A stretch of 64,000 nucleotides of DNA, from contig CABRYP010000006.1 of assembly GCA_902475245.1 (NCBI GenBank), positions 1-64,000 of the forward strand, written 5' to 3'. Shown here in pieces: positions 1 to 7,246 of the stretch. Within the stretch, counting starts at the first letter, position 1. Every line of letters begins with the position of its first letter. The notes under the pieces are model-generated. The model was not told the origin of the DNA. It worked only from the letters and a program-made list of their open reading frames with translations, and did not search any database. The DNA is from an uncultured Collinsella sp. (GTDB lineage: Bacteria > Actinomycetota > Coriobacteriia > Coriobacteriales > Coriobacteriaceae). The translations under genes and the position numbers were made by a program.

Positions 1-666
1 ATCGAAAACCGAGACATTCTTAATCTTGTTCGAATGTTTGACGTCCTTTTCAAAGATCTCATGAATAACACTCTTGATATAGGTGCGCTTTTCATCCTCG
101 CCCTCATACTCCAACGCTTTGGGAAATCCTCCAAGGGTCAGGTACTCGGTAAACTCTCCCACGAGAACGTCATTGACAGGCTTGCCGAGAAAACGCTTCA
201 TATCGATATATTCCGCAAAGTCGAGTGGGAACACCTCGAACTCGATATAGCGACCCGTCAGCTTTGTAACAAGCTGTCCAGAAAGCAGATATGAATTCGA
301 ACCGGTAATGAAGATGGACCAACCGCCATCTGTCCGGTAGCCGTTGATGAGCAGCTCGAATTCCTCTACGTTCTGAATCTCATCGATGAAGAGGTACTTC
401 GTCCCCTCAGTGTCTGCTGGGGTCGACATGTCAATCAGATTTTCGAGCTCATCGGTCGTCTTGACCTTCCTGTTCTCCCGTGAGTCGAGGTCGATATAGA
501 TGATGTGGTCGCTCGCTACGCCGGATTCCACAAGCTCGTCTGCGATTGATTGCATGAGACAGGATTTACCGCATCTGCGAACACCGGTGATCACCTTGAT
601 CATCCCGTCATCGTGGTAGAAACCACGCATTCGCTTCAGATACTTTTCACGTCGGTATATACGCAA
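1..666 (-). CDS. AAA ATPase of the ATP-binding/DUF4143 family, C-terminus cut by window edge
   Basis: The 222 visible codons begin at a TTG preceded by AAGGGG six bases upstream. They encode LRIYRREKYLKRM, then a Walker A loop (GVRRCGKSC) near residue 29, a Walker B-like stretch (KYLFIDEIQNV), a sensor-type FITGSNSYLLSG and FPLDFAEY. This order is characteristic of the AAA_14 plus DUF4143 ATP-binding proteins common in gut bacteria, whose C-terminal DUF4143 would lie beyond position 1. The cellular role of the family is poorly known; some members sit in mobile or defence-rich regions. The neighbouring hsdS and tetR debris suggests an accessory region. The TTG start is chosen because the conserved N-terminus begins there and no ATG is better placed. 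Confidence 0.85.
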   Translation of the reverse strand, partial: MRIYRREKYLKRMRGFYHDDGMIKVITGVRRCGKSCLMQSIADELVESGVASDHIIYIDLDSRENRKVKTTDELENLIDMSTPADTEGTKYLFIDEIQNVEEFELLINGYRTDGGWSIFITGSNSYLLSGQLVTKLTGRYIEFEVFPLDFAEYIDMKRFLGKPVNDVLVGEFTEYLTLGGFPKALEYEGEDEKRTYIKSVIHEIFEKDVKHSNKIKNVSVFD

Positions 667-756
667 GATGCACCCCTTTTTTCAGTGTCCATTTTATCAG
701 TTATGGGGTTACTTTTTTACATTTTATAAAAAAGCGTACCGATAACTTATTCTCAC

Positions 757-972
757 TTAGTTTCGGAAGTCGAGCAGGCGGTCGCGGTAGTACCCGTACT
801 GCGCCCGGCGTACCTCGATTTCGGCGGGGATACCGTCGGTGAGCGATTTCGTTAGGGAGCCGAAGCGGTCGAGGATGTCGACGACCTTCTGCTGGGTGCC
901 GATGGATGGGGCGGGAATCTCGACCCTCGATAAGTCCACAAGCGCGGCTTCGATTACCTTTTTCGGTTTAGC
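757..972 (-). pseudogene. Type I restriction specificity subunit (HsdS) C-terminal remnant
   Basis: The reading frame ends with IPAPSIGTQQKVVDILDRF, then IPAEIEVRRAQYGYYRDRLL. This matches the conserved helical spacer at the end of HsdS target-recognition subunits (PSxxxQxxIVxILDxF and GLPAEIxxRRxQYxYYRxxLL). Only about 70 residues remain; an in-frame TAA lies just upstream at 976-978. No hsdM or hsdR is next to it, so it cannot work as a specificity subunit. It abuts the tetR fragment, which points to a deletion joining two unrelated genes. Confidence 0.75.
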
Positions 973-984
973 GTATTACTCTTC

Positions 985-1084
985 AGATCATCGTGGTGTG
1001 CTCTTAGCCGCGCTCCACGAGGAGCCGCTCGGCAACGTCGAGAATCTTCTCGACCGTCTCCTCCGGGTACTTATTGCGTGCCAC
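985..1084 (-). pseudogene. TetR-family regulator N-terminal remnant with early stop
   Basis: A GTG at 1084 with a strong GGAGGT ribosome binding site opens VARNKYPEETVEKILDVAER, then LLVERG followed by TAA. In intact TetR proteins this is the first helix and the next residues are GYEHTTM. Here the codon after GG is TAA, and the following codons still read EHTTM, so a Tyr codon has become a stop. Homology then ends at about 985 where the hsdS remnant begins. The regulator probably once controlled a neighbouring gene, perhaps the ABC transporter at 1280; that is inference. Confidence 0.7.
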
Positions 1085-1225
1085 GGGCACCTCCGTCCTT
1101 GTTATCGCGATAAACATGCCATGAGTGGCGTACGGGTCGAGAAGGGCTGGCGCCAAAAGAGCCCAACGGCCGTTACATCTTCGTTAGAAACGCGCCCCAC
1201 CATGGATGGTGAACCCGAAAGGTAA

Positions 1226-1258
1226 GGCGCGCGGGCACGGCGACTCGGCCCGCGCGCC
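1226..1258. promoter_or_regulatory. 11-bp perfect inverted repeat upstream of ABC operon
   Basis: GGCGCGCGGGC at 1226-1236 is repeated in inverse at 1248-1258 with an 11-base spacer, 21 bases before the ATPase start codon. It could be an operator or a leader hairpin. No T-run follows. Confidence 0.45.
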
Positions 1259-1279
1259 CGGAAGAGAAAGGACGAACCC

Positions 1280-2008
1280 ATGGGTTACATGCTCGAGACG
1301 CACGGGCTCACCAAGCGCTTCGGCCGCGGCGACCAGGCGCAGGACGCCGTGGCCGACGTGAGCCTTCATATCCGCGAGGGCGAGGTATACGGGCTGCTCG
1401 GCCCCAACGGCGCTGGCAAGTCGACAACGCTCAAGATGATCTGCGGGATGCTGCGCCCGACGGCCGGGGAGATCCTCTTTGCCGGGCACGCCTGGCACCG
1501 CGAGGACCTCTACGCAATCGGCAGCCTCATCGAGGAGGCGCCGCTCTACCCCAACCTCACCGCGCGCGAGAACCTGCGCGTACGCACCACGCTGCTGGGC
1601 CTTCCCGAGAGCCGCGTAGATGAGGTGCTCGCCGCCGTGGACCTCGCGGACACCGGGAAGAAGCGCGCCGGGCGCTTCTCGATGGGCATGCGGCAGCGCC
1701 TGGGGATCGCGCTGGCGCTGATCGCCCGGCCACGCCTGCTCGTGCTCGACGAGCCCACCAACGGCCTCGACCCCATCGGCATCGAGGAGCTGCGCGACCA
1801 GATCCGCGGCTTCGCGGCGGCGGGTACGACGGTGATCGTCTCGAGCCACATCCTCTCCGAGGTGCAGCAGATGGCTGACACCATCGGTATCATCTACGGG
1901 GGGCGCCTCGCCTACGAGGATGCGCTTCGGCCCGGGCAGGACCTCGAGGAACTCTTCATGAGCGTCTGCCGGGAGGGGCGTCGAACGCGCGGGGAGGTGG
2001 CGGCATGA
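1280..2008 (+). CDS. ABC transporter ATP-binding protein, lantibiotic-protection (LanF/BcrA) type
   Basis: This 242-residue protein is the ATPase of an export or self-protection ABC transporter. It has Walker A (GPNGAGKST, about residues 41-49), the signature FSMGMRQRLGIA, Walker B LLVLDEPTNGLDP and the switch SSHILSE. The stretch IGSLIEEAPLYPNLTARENL is typical of LanF/BcrA-type ATPases, which protect against lantibiotics or bacitracin-like peptides. AGAAAGGA precedes the ATG. The stop overlaps the next start (ATGA), so it is translationally coupled to the permease. The two-component pair after the permeases suggests peptide-sensing control. Confidence 0.9.
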   Translation: MGYMLETHGLTKRFGRGDQAQDAVADVSLHIREGEVYGLLGPNGAGKSTTLKMICGMLRPTAGEILFAGHAWHREDLYAIGSLIEEAPLYPNLTARENLRVRTTLLGLPESRVDEVLAAVDLADTGKKRAGRFSMGMRQRLGIALALIARPRLLVLDEPTNGLDPIGIEELRDQIRGFAAAGTTVIVSSHILSEVQQMADTIGIIYGGRLAYEDALRPGQDLEELFMSVCREGRRTRGEVAA

Positions 2009-2775
2009 CGGGCAAGAAAGGCGGCCTGCTCGCGGGCCTGCGCGCCGAGGCCCTGAAGTCGCGCCACGCAGCACCGGTTCGCCTGGCCGTGCTCATGGCG
2101 CTGCCGATGCCGCTGCTCGGCGCGATGCCCTACCGAGGCGTGCAGATCTTCAGTGCGTGGAACTACTGGTACGCGCTCTTCCTGCCTGTGTCTCTCTCGC
2201 TCGTGGTGGCGTGCGTCGCGCGGGCGGACGCGCGCACGCGGATGCGGGGGCTTCTGGGCTTGGGCTTCCCGCTTAGGCGCGCCTGGTGGGCCAAGGCGCT
2301 CTGGTGCCTCGCGCTTTGCACGCTCTCGAACCTCGTGGTCTTCGGCATCTACCTCGCGGGATCGGCGTTCTCCTCGCAGGGCCTCACGGTCGCGGGCACG
2401 CTCACGATGCTCCTCTGCGCGCTCGTCAACACGGTGACCGCGGCGTGGATGATCCCCGCAGGGCTCTTCCTCACGGCGCGGCTCGGCATGCTCGCGGGCA
2501 TCTTCTGCCCGCTCGCCGCGCAGCTCGTGGGTGGGTTCGCCTGGTCGCTGATGCCGCTGCCGCAGCTTTTTCCGCCGTCGGCGAGCATGGTCATCCCTAC
2601 GAGCTTCATCCCCGTGCTGCCGAGCGGCGAGCCACTCGCGGCGGACATGGCGCTCGGCGGGGCGCTCGCGGCGGACGGCATGCTCACACTGGCGGGCCTT
2701 GCGGTCTGCGCGCTCGCGTTCGCCGCGCTCACGGCGGCGGGTGCGGCCTGGTTCGCGCGCTCCGAGGAGAGGTGA
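2005..2775 (+). CDS. Lantibiotic-immunity ABC transporter permease (LanE/MutE-like)
   Basis: The 256-residue protein has about six hydrophobic segments. It opens with a charged cytoplasmic stretch (LLAGLRAEALKSRHAAP) followed by PVRLAVLMALPMPLLGA, a common start for LanE/MutE permeases. It would form the membrane channel with the next permease and the ATPase at 1280. The start overlaps the ATPase stop by four bases, and its own stop overlaps the next start (TGATG). No substrate can be deduced from sequence alone. Confidence 0.82.
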   Translation: MTGKKGGLLAGLRAEALKSRHAAPVRLAVLMALPMPLLGAMPYRGVQIFSAWNYWYALFLPVSLSLVVACVARADARTRMRGLLGLGFPLRRAWWAKALWCLALCTLSNLVVFGIYLAGSAFSSQGLTVAGTLTMLLCALVNTVTAAWMIPAGLFLTARLGMLAGIFCPLAAQLVGGFAWSLMPLPQLFPPSASMVIPTSFIPVLPSGEPLAADMALGGALAADGMLTLAGLAVCALAFAALTAAGAAWFARSEER

Positions 2776-3590
2776 TGGCCATGACACGACTCTCCGACCC
2801 GACGCCGCGCATGACTCTCTCGCGGGCCCTGCTCTCCGAGGCCCTGCGCCTGGCGCGCTCCCCGCTCGCAGTGGTGCACCTCGTCTGCGGCCTGGCAGCC
2901 GGTCTTGCCTGCGGCGAGTACTTCTCCATAACCCGATGGGACCCGGCGCTGGGCGCGGACGCCTACGCCCAGTTCCTCGGCGCCCTCATGCCGCTCATGT
3001 CCGCCATCGTCTGCGGGCTCGCCGTGGACGAGGAGCGCGCTGCCGGGCGCCTCGCCAACCTCACGGCGGTCCCCTCGCGCGGGCACGCCGTTGCGGCGAA
3101 GCTACTCGCCCTTGCGGCGCTCGGCGCGGGCGCGCTGGCCGTGGCGCTCGGCGTGTTCGGGGCCGTGCTCGCCGCCGCCGGGCGCCTGCCGCTCGGGCCC
3201 GCTCCGCTTGCGGCCGCCTGGGCGGGCATCGTGCTGGGCAGCCTGCCCCTCTACGCGCTGGGGCTCGGCGTGGCCCTGCGCCTCGGCCGCAACGCTGCCA
3301 TCGGCGCCGGCGCGGCGGGAATGCTCCTCGCGTTCTTCTCAGTGGGCGGACTTGCGCACGGCCTCATGACCGGCGAGCTCACCGGTGCCCTGGCGACGCC
3401 CCTGAGCTGGGTGCCGCTCGCCTGGCCCGCACGCCTGGGGTCGCTCGGGGTAGAGGCCTTCATCGACGCCGCACGCGCGGCGGGCCCTCTCCTCACGACT
3501 GCGCTCGCTGGCCTCGTGCTCACCCTGGCAACCGCCGCCGTCCTTCTGGCCTGGTTCTGTCGCTTCGAGGACGGGAGGGCAGATGAGTAG
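2775..3590 (+). CDS. Lantibiotic-immunity ABC transporter permease (LanG/MutG-like)
   Basis: I place the start at the ATG of the TGATG junction, giving 271 residues (MAMTRLSDPTPRMTLSRALL). A much longer upstream open frame exists but overlaps the previous permease and is a high-GC artefact. The protein has about six membrane segments and a loop CGLAVDEERAAGRLANLTAV, which resembles the ER-AG-N-L coupling segment of ABC-2 permeases. It is the second half of the LanFEG-style transporter. Confidence 0.8.
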   Translation: MAMTRLSDPTPRMTLSRALLSEALRLARSPLAVVHLVCGLAAGLACGEYFSITRWDPALGADAYAQFLGALMPLMSAIVCGLAVDEERAAGRLANLTAVPSRGHAVAAKLLALAALGAGALAVALGVFGAVLAAAGRLPLGPAPLAAAWAGIVLGSLPLYALGLGVALRLGRNAAIGAGAAGMLLAFFSVGGLAHGLMTGELTGALATPLSWVPLAWPARLGSLGVEAFIDAARAAGPLLTTALAGLVLTLATAAVLLAWFCRFEDGRADE

Positions 3591-3984
3591 GAGGCCGCTC
3601 GCCGCCGTGCTCGTCCTCCTCTCCGCAGCGCTCGTCCTGGGCGGGAATGCCCTGCTCGACGCCGGCTGGGGGTCGGCGCTGCGCTCGATCGCCGACCGCG
3701 TGCTGCCCAACCCTGAGATCGCCATGTGGGCGCCCGCGCCCGAGCCCGGCAGCCACGCGAGCTCCTACGCCGACGCCACCGGGGCGGGGGCGAACTACGT
3801 CTACCTGGTGGACGCGGCGAACGACAGGGGCAATGTCCGAGAGCTCCAGCTCATCTTCTTCGGACGGGAGTCGGACGGCGAGGGCTGGCTCGAGATCGAG
3901 GCGCGCGGCGGCTCGGGCGTGCGCTACCGCGCGTGCGATGCGGCCGAGGCGCCCGCGGCTGCGCGCGGGGCTCTGGACCGCTGA
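3583..3984 (+). CDS. YxeA-family (DUF1093) secreted or membrane-anchored protein
   Basis: The 133-residue product has an N-terminal signal or anchor helix (LAAVLVLLSAALVLGG). A small domain follows with NYVYLVDAANDRG, LQLIFFGRESDGEGWLEIEARG and a final GVRY. This pattern (Y-Y-A-D-G, then L-F-G, then YLKLxVKG-like, then Y) fits the YxeA/DUF1093 family of small extracytoplasmic proteins often encoded with peptide-protection ABC transporters. It overlaps the permease end by eight bases. The biochemical role of the family is not established. Confidence 0.7.
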   Translation: MSRRPLAAVLVLLSAALVLGGNALLDAGWGSALRSIADRVLPNPEIAMWAPAPEPGSHASSYADATGAGANYVYLVDAANDRGNVRELQLIFFGRESDGEGWLEIEARGGSGVRYRACDAAEAPAAARGALDR

Positions 3985-4028
3985 GCGCGGCGCAAGTACA
4001 ATGCAACGGGAGTTTCAGGAGGTCGAAT

Positions 4029-4691
4029 ATGGCGAGGATACTGGCAGTGGATGATGAGCGGGCGATTCTCGACACGCTCGCGCGCGTCCTCGGCCGCGAC
4101 GGCCATGAGGTCGTCAAGGCAGCGGACCCAACGGCGGTCCCGGGGATGGACCTTTCGCGCTTCGACCTCGTGCTCTGCGACGTCATGATGCCGGGGCTCG
4201 ACGGCTTCGAGCTCGTGCGGCAAATCCGCCCGGACTTCGACGGGCCCATCATCTTCCTGACCGCGCGCGTGGCCGAGGAGGACGCCGTGGCCGGCTACGG
4301 CCTGGGCGCCGACGACTACGTCCGCAAGCCCTTCGGGGCCGCGGAGCTGCGCGCCAAGGTCGCGGCCCATCTACGCCGTGAGCGCCGGCCGCGCTCGCAC
4401 GCCCTCTCCTTCGGGGAGGTGCGGATCGACCTCGGGGCGCGCGGCCTCGCCGTGGGTGGCGAGGCCGTGCCGCTCACGCCCACCGAGTACGCCATCTGCG
4501 AGTACCTCGCCCGCCACCCCGGGCAGGTCATGAGCCGCGCGCAGATCCGCGAGGCGGTGCTCGGCTGGGAGAGCGACGCCGACGACGCGGCCATATCCAT
4601 GCAGGTCAGCCGCGCCCGGAGGAAACTCTCCGAGGCCGGCGCCGATCCAATCGCGACCGTCTGGGGGATGGGGTACAAGTGGCAGCTTTGA
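4029..4691 (+). CDS. OmpR/PhoB-family response regulator (lantibiotic-responsive type)
   Basis: An AGGAGG site just upstream marks the ATG at 4029, giving 220 residues. The receiver domain (1-115) has the acidic pair D8-D9, phospho-acceptor D51 in LVLCDVMMPG, the switch FLTA and the conserved lysine in DDYVRKPF. A winged-helix DNA-binding domain follows (about 128-220; LTPTEYAICEYLARHPGQV and the terminal WGMGYKW). The kinase gene starts before this one ends. The pair probably controls the ABC operon upstream, by analogy with LanRK-LanFEG loci. Confidence 0.92.
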   Translation: MARILAVDDERAILDTLARVLGRDGHEVVKAADPTAVPGMDLSRFDLVLCDVMMPGLDGFELVRQIRPDFDGPIIFLTARVAEEDAVAGYGLGADDYVRKPFGAAELRAKVAAHLRRERRPRSHALSFGEVRIDLGARGLAVGGEAVPLTPTEYAICEYLARHPGQVMSRAQIREAVLGWESDADDAAISMQVSRARRKLSEAGADPIATVWGMGYKWQL

Positions 4692-6106
4692 GGACCGGGG
4701 TGCGAGGTCGCGGGGGCATGCCGCTCTCCTTCGTCATCGCGCGCTACTTCGCCTACGCGTTCGCGGCGGTTGCCACGGCGTGGCTCGCCTCGTTCATGGC
4801 GCTCTCCGCGGCGATCAACGCGGGCTTCGCCTACGAGGCAAGCTGGGGGCCGGCCAATACGCGCGAGGTCGCGGAGGGCCTGGCACGCGACGGCGTCTGC
4901 GGGCAGCAGGACGTGCCGACGGCGTACCGCTACCTCATCCTGAATAAGGACGGATACGTGCTGATGACAGACCTCGAGGGCACGCGGCTCGAGGACGCGA
5001 CGGAAATGGCCCGTGCGGCACTCGCCGCGGATCCGGGCACAGTGGAGATTGAGGGCGGGGGCTCGGGCCTCACCTACGCCGCGTTCCCGCTCAAGGGCGG
5101 CGGGGCCTGCGCGCTCGTCAGTGAGTACCTGCCGCAGTGGGTCTCGCGCGACCTCGCCGGCCTGCTTCCCAACCCGCAGAACCTCATGCTTGTCGGCGCC
5201 GCTGCGGGAAGCGCGCTCGCGCTCGCGCTCGTGGCGCGCCGCGCGAGCCGCGTGATCTCGCGCAAGATGGCGCCGCTCGCGGAGGCGGCGGAGCGCGTCG
5301 GCGCGGGGGAGCTCGACTTCGCGGTCGGCAGCACCAACGTGCGCGAGGTGAACGACGTCCTCGCCGCGATGGACGCCATGCGGGCCTCCCTCGCCGAGTC
5401 GCTCGAAGCCCGCTGGGCCGCGGAGCGGGGGCAGCGCGAGCAGGTGGCGTCGCTCGCCCACGACCTCAAGACGCCGCTCACCGTGCTGCGCGCCAACGCC
5501 GACTTCGTGGCGGAGGAGCTGGAAGACGAGAAAGACGCCGACCTCGCGGCCGCCGCGCGCGACATAGCCGGCAGTGTCGAAAGGCTCGACGGCTACGTGC
5601 GCCTGCTCATCGAGGCCTCGCGCGGGTCCGGCGGGGCTGAGAGGGCCCCCATGCGACCGGCCGAGCTCTGCGAGCAGGTCCTCGCCGAGGCCGCCCAGAT
5701 CGCCCGGGCGCGAGGCGTGACGCTCGACGCGGCCACGGGCCCTGCTGTCGCGGGCGCGCCCGAGGCCCCGCTCGACCGAACCGCCCTGGCGCGAGCCGCC
5801 GCGAACCTCGTGGCCAACGCCGCCGAGCACGCGCGCTCGCGCGTGGCGGTCTCCTGCGACGTCGAGGGCGGCCACCTCGTCATCGAGGTGTCCGACGACG
5901 GACCGGGCTTCTCTCCCGCCGCCCTCGAACGCGGCTGCGAGCGCCTCTTCACAGACGACTCCTCCCGCTCCTCGCGCGACGGAGGCCGCCACTACGGGCT
6001 CGGCCTCCACGCCGCCTCCGAGGCCGCGAGCGCCCACGGGGGCTCCGTCTCGCTCGCCAACAGTCCCTCGGGCGGCGCGGTGGCCACCATCGCGGTCCCC
6101 CTGTGA
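4679..6106 (+). CDS. Sensor histidine kinase partner of the response regulator
   Basis: The protein has an N-terminal membrane helix, a short extracytoplasmic region of about 110 residues, and a second helix (LMLVGAAAGSALALALVARR). A HAMP-like segment, the HisKA box SLAHDLKTPLTVL with the phospho-accepting His, and an HATPase domain (N box LVANAAEHA, G boxes DDGPGFS and HYGLGLHA) follow. The frame opens at GTG 4679, overlapping the regulator stop by 13 bases; ATG at 4718 (MPLSFVIARY) is an equally plausible start. The ligand is probably a cell-wall-active peptide, inferred only from neighbours. Confidence 0.9.
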   Translation: MAALRTGVRGRGGMPLSFVIARYFAYAFAAVATAWLASFMALSAAINAGFAYEASWGPANTREVAEGLARDGVCGQQDVPTAYRYLILNKDGYVLMTDLEGTRLEDATEMARAALAADPGTVEIEGGGSGLTYAAFPLKGGGACALVSEYLPQWVSRDLAGLLPNPQNLMLVGAAAGSALALALVARRASRVISRKMAPLAEAAERVGAGELDFAVGSTNVREVNDVLAAMDAMRASLAESLEARWAAERGQREQVASLAHDLKTPLTVLRANADFVAEELEDEKDADLAAAARDIAGSVERLDGYVRLLIEASRGSGGAERAPMRPAELCEQVLAEAAQIARARGVTLDAATGPAVAGAPEAPLDRTALARAAANLVANAAEHARSRVAVSCDVEGGHLVIEVSDDGPGFSPAALERGCERLFTDDSSRSSRDGGRHYGLGLHAASEAASAHGGSVSLANSPSGGAVATIAVPL

Positions 6107-6130
6107 GGGCCTGACGACTCAGGCCCTCAC
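6103..6130 (+). terminator. Hairpin terminator after the two-component operon
   Basis: A perfect 12-bp stem (GTGAGGGCCTGA and its complement) with a four-base loop begins inside the kinase stop codon. It lacks a T-run, so termination may be inefficient or factor-assisted. Confidence 0.6.
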
Positions 6131-6193
6131 ACCGGAGTGCCTCGCAATCAAGCGCTTCCCGGATAATAATGCCCGTTGCAGGGATCGCCCTGG

Positions 6194-6481
6194 CTAGTCG
6201 CCGCCCATGTGCATGAGCATGTCAGCGATGCGAGTCGCCATCTCGTCCACCGCTGCACGGATGTTGGCGACCCAGGACGCAAGGCCGGCCTGATCGGATG
6301 CCTCCGCTTCAAGCACGTCGCAGTTCGCGGTCACCGCCATGAGCGGAGTGACGAGGTCGTGCGAGGCGGTGCAAACGAACGCCCGCTCCCGCGCCTCGGC
6401 CACCGCCACCGGTCGCATGGCGCGTCCCGTTGCCGACCACGCCACGTTGAGCCCCCAAAAAGCCGAAGCGATCGGCGTCAC
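6194..6481 (-). pseudogene. Histidine kinase fragment (dimerisation helix only)
   Basis: The 95-residue frame contains RPVAVAEARERAFVCTASHD, then LVTPLMAVTANCDVL. This is the HAMP exit and H-box of a sensor kinase, with the usual SHDLKTPL changed to SHDLVTPL. There is no upstream sensor domain and no ATP-binding domain; the frame ends shortly after the second dimerisation helix (MATRIADMLMHM). It is most likely the relic of a second kinase gene. A free HisKA domain could in principle interfere with the intact kinase next door, but nothing supports that. Confidence 0.65.
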
Positions 6482-6489
6482 TCACTTCG

Positions 6490-7125
6490 CTAAATCAACT
6501 TTATGGGATGACGGATCACGGTCTTGAGCTTCTCCGGCGCGCACTTGCGCGGGTCGGAGAGGTAAATCTCGTGATGCAGACGGGCTTCGGAGAAGTCGGG
6601 GGCGTAGCCCCGTTCCGCCGCGAATGTGCGCATGGCGTCTATGGTCGCCGGCTCGTCGTCGTAAGGCCCGGTATGCATGCACTGAACGCAAAGGCCCTCG
6701 TCGACCCTCAGCAGCTCGACCGCCGAGAAGTCCAGCTTCTTCTTGGCGGCAGCTTCCGAAACTGCCCAGTCGAAGTCCTCGCGAGTGACGAAATCGGGCA
6801 GACGGATGCACGAGATGAAGTTGAAGTCATCCTTCCGCGCATAATCAATCTCACCATCGGTGCGGTCTTGCCACCAGAAGCCCTCGAGCGGAGGCACGAC
6901 GAAGTCGAAATAGCCTTCAATCTCTCGCGGGCCCTTCTTCGACATCTTGATGGTATAAGCGACGCCGTAGAGCAGCGGCAACGCGTTCTGGTACTCGCCG
7001 CCTTCGGCATTGGGATTGCCCTTGCCCCGCACGGCGACGTAGCTCATAGGCGGAACGGTTACGACGCTCGGCTTGCCGGACGGCTTGTAGAGCTCCCTGA
7101 ACTCCTTCTTGAAATCGTATGCCAT
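6490..7125 (-). CDS. GyrI-like small-molecule-binding domain protein
   Basis: The 211-residue protein starts at an ATG behind GGGAGG (MAYDFKKEFRELYKPSGKPS). It contains MSYVAVRGKGNPN, EIEGYFDFVVPPLEGFWWQD and a C-terminal LCVQCMHTGPYDDEP ... HHEIYLSDPRK. These are hallmarks of stand-alone GyrI/SbmC-like domains, which bind small hydrophobic ligands. Proteins of this size in Gram-positives are often annotated as GyrI-like or as effector-binding proteins without a DNA-binding part; none is visible here. It is probably monocistronic. Confidence 0.85.
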   Translation of the reverse strand: MAYDFKKEFRELYKPSGKPSVVTVPPMSYVAVRGKGNPNAEGGEYQNALPLLYGVAYTIKMSKKGPREIEGYFDFVVPPLEGFWWQDRTDGEIDYARKDDFNFISCIRLPDFVTREDFDWAVSEAAAKKKLDFSAVELLRVDEGLCVQCMHTGPYDDEPATIDAMRTFAAERGYAPDFSEARLHHEIYLSDPRKCAPEKLKTVIRHPIKLI

Positions 7126-7246
7126 CGCAACAAACCTCCCTGAGCTTGGGTTTCCGTCGATATCCGACCAAATATAGCAATGGGCGCGGCTTCGGAAGAG
7201 GCCGCGCCCATTGCAGGATATTATAACACAGAATCGAACGTATGTT

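Noticed and set aside
2286..2774. Long N-terminal extension of the second permease frame
   Set aside because: It overlaps the first permease, is Arg/Gly/His-rich and unconserved; the ATG in the TGATG junction is the natural start.
6176..6481. A plus-strand frame opposite the kinase fragment
   Set aside because: The minus-strand frame contains a recognisable H-box; the plus-strand frame has none.
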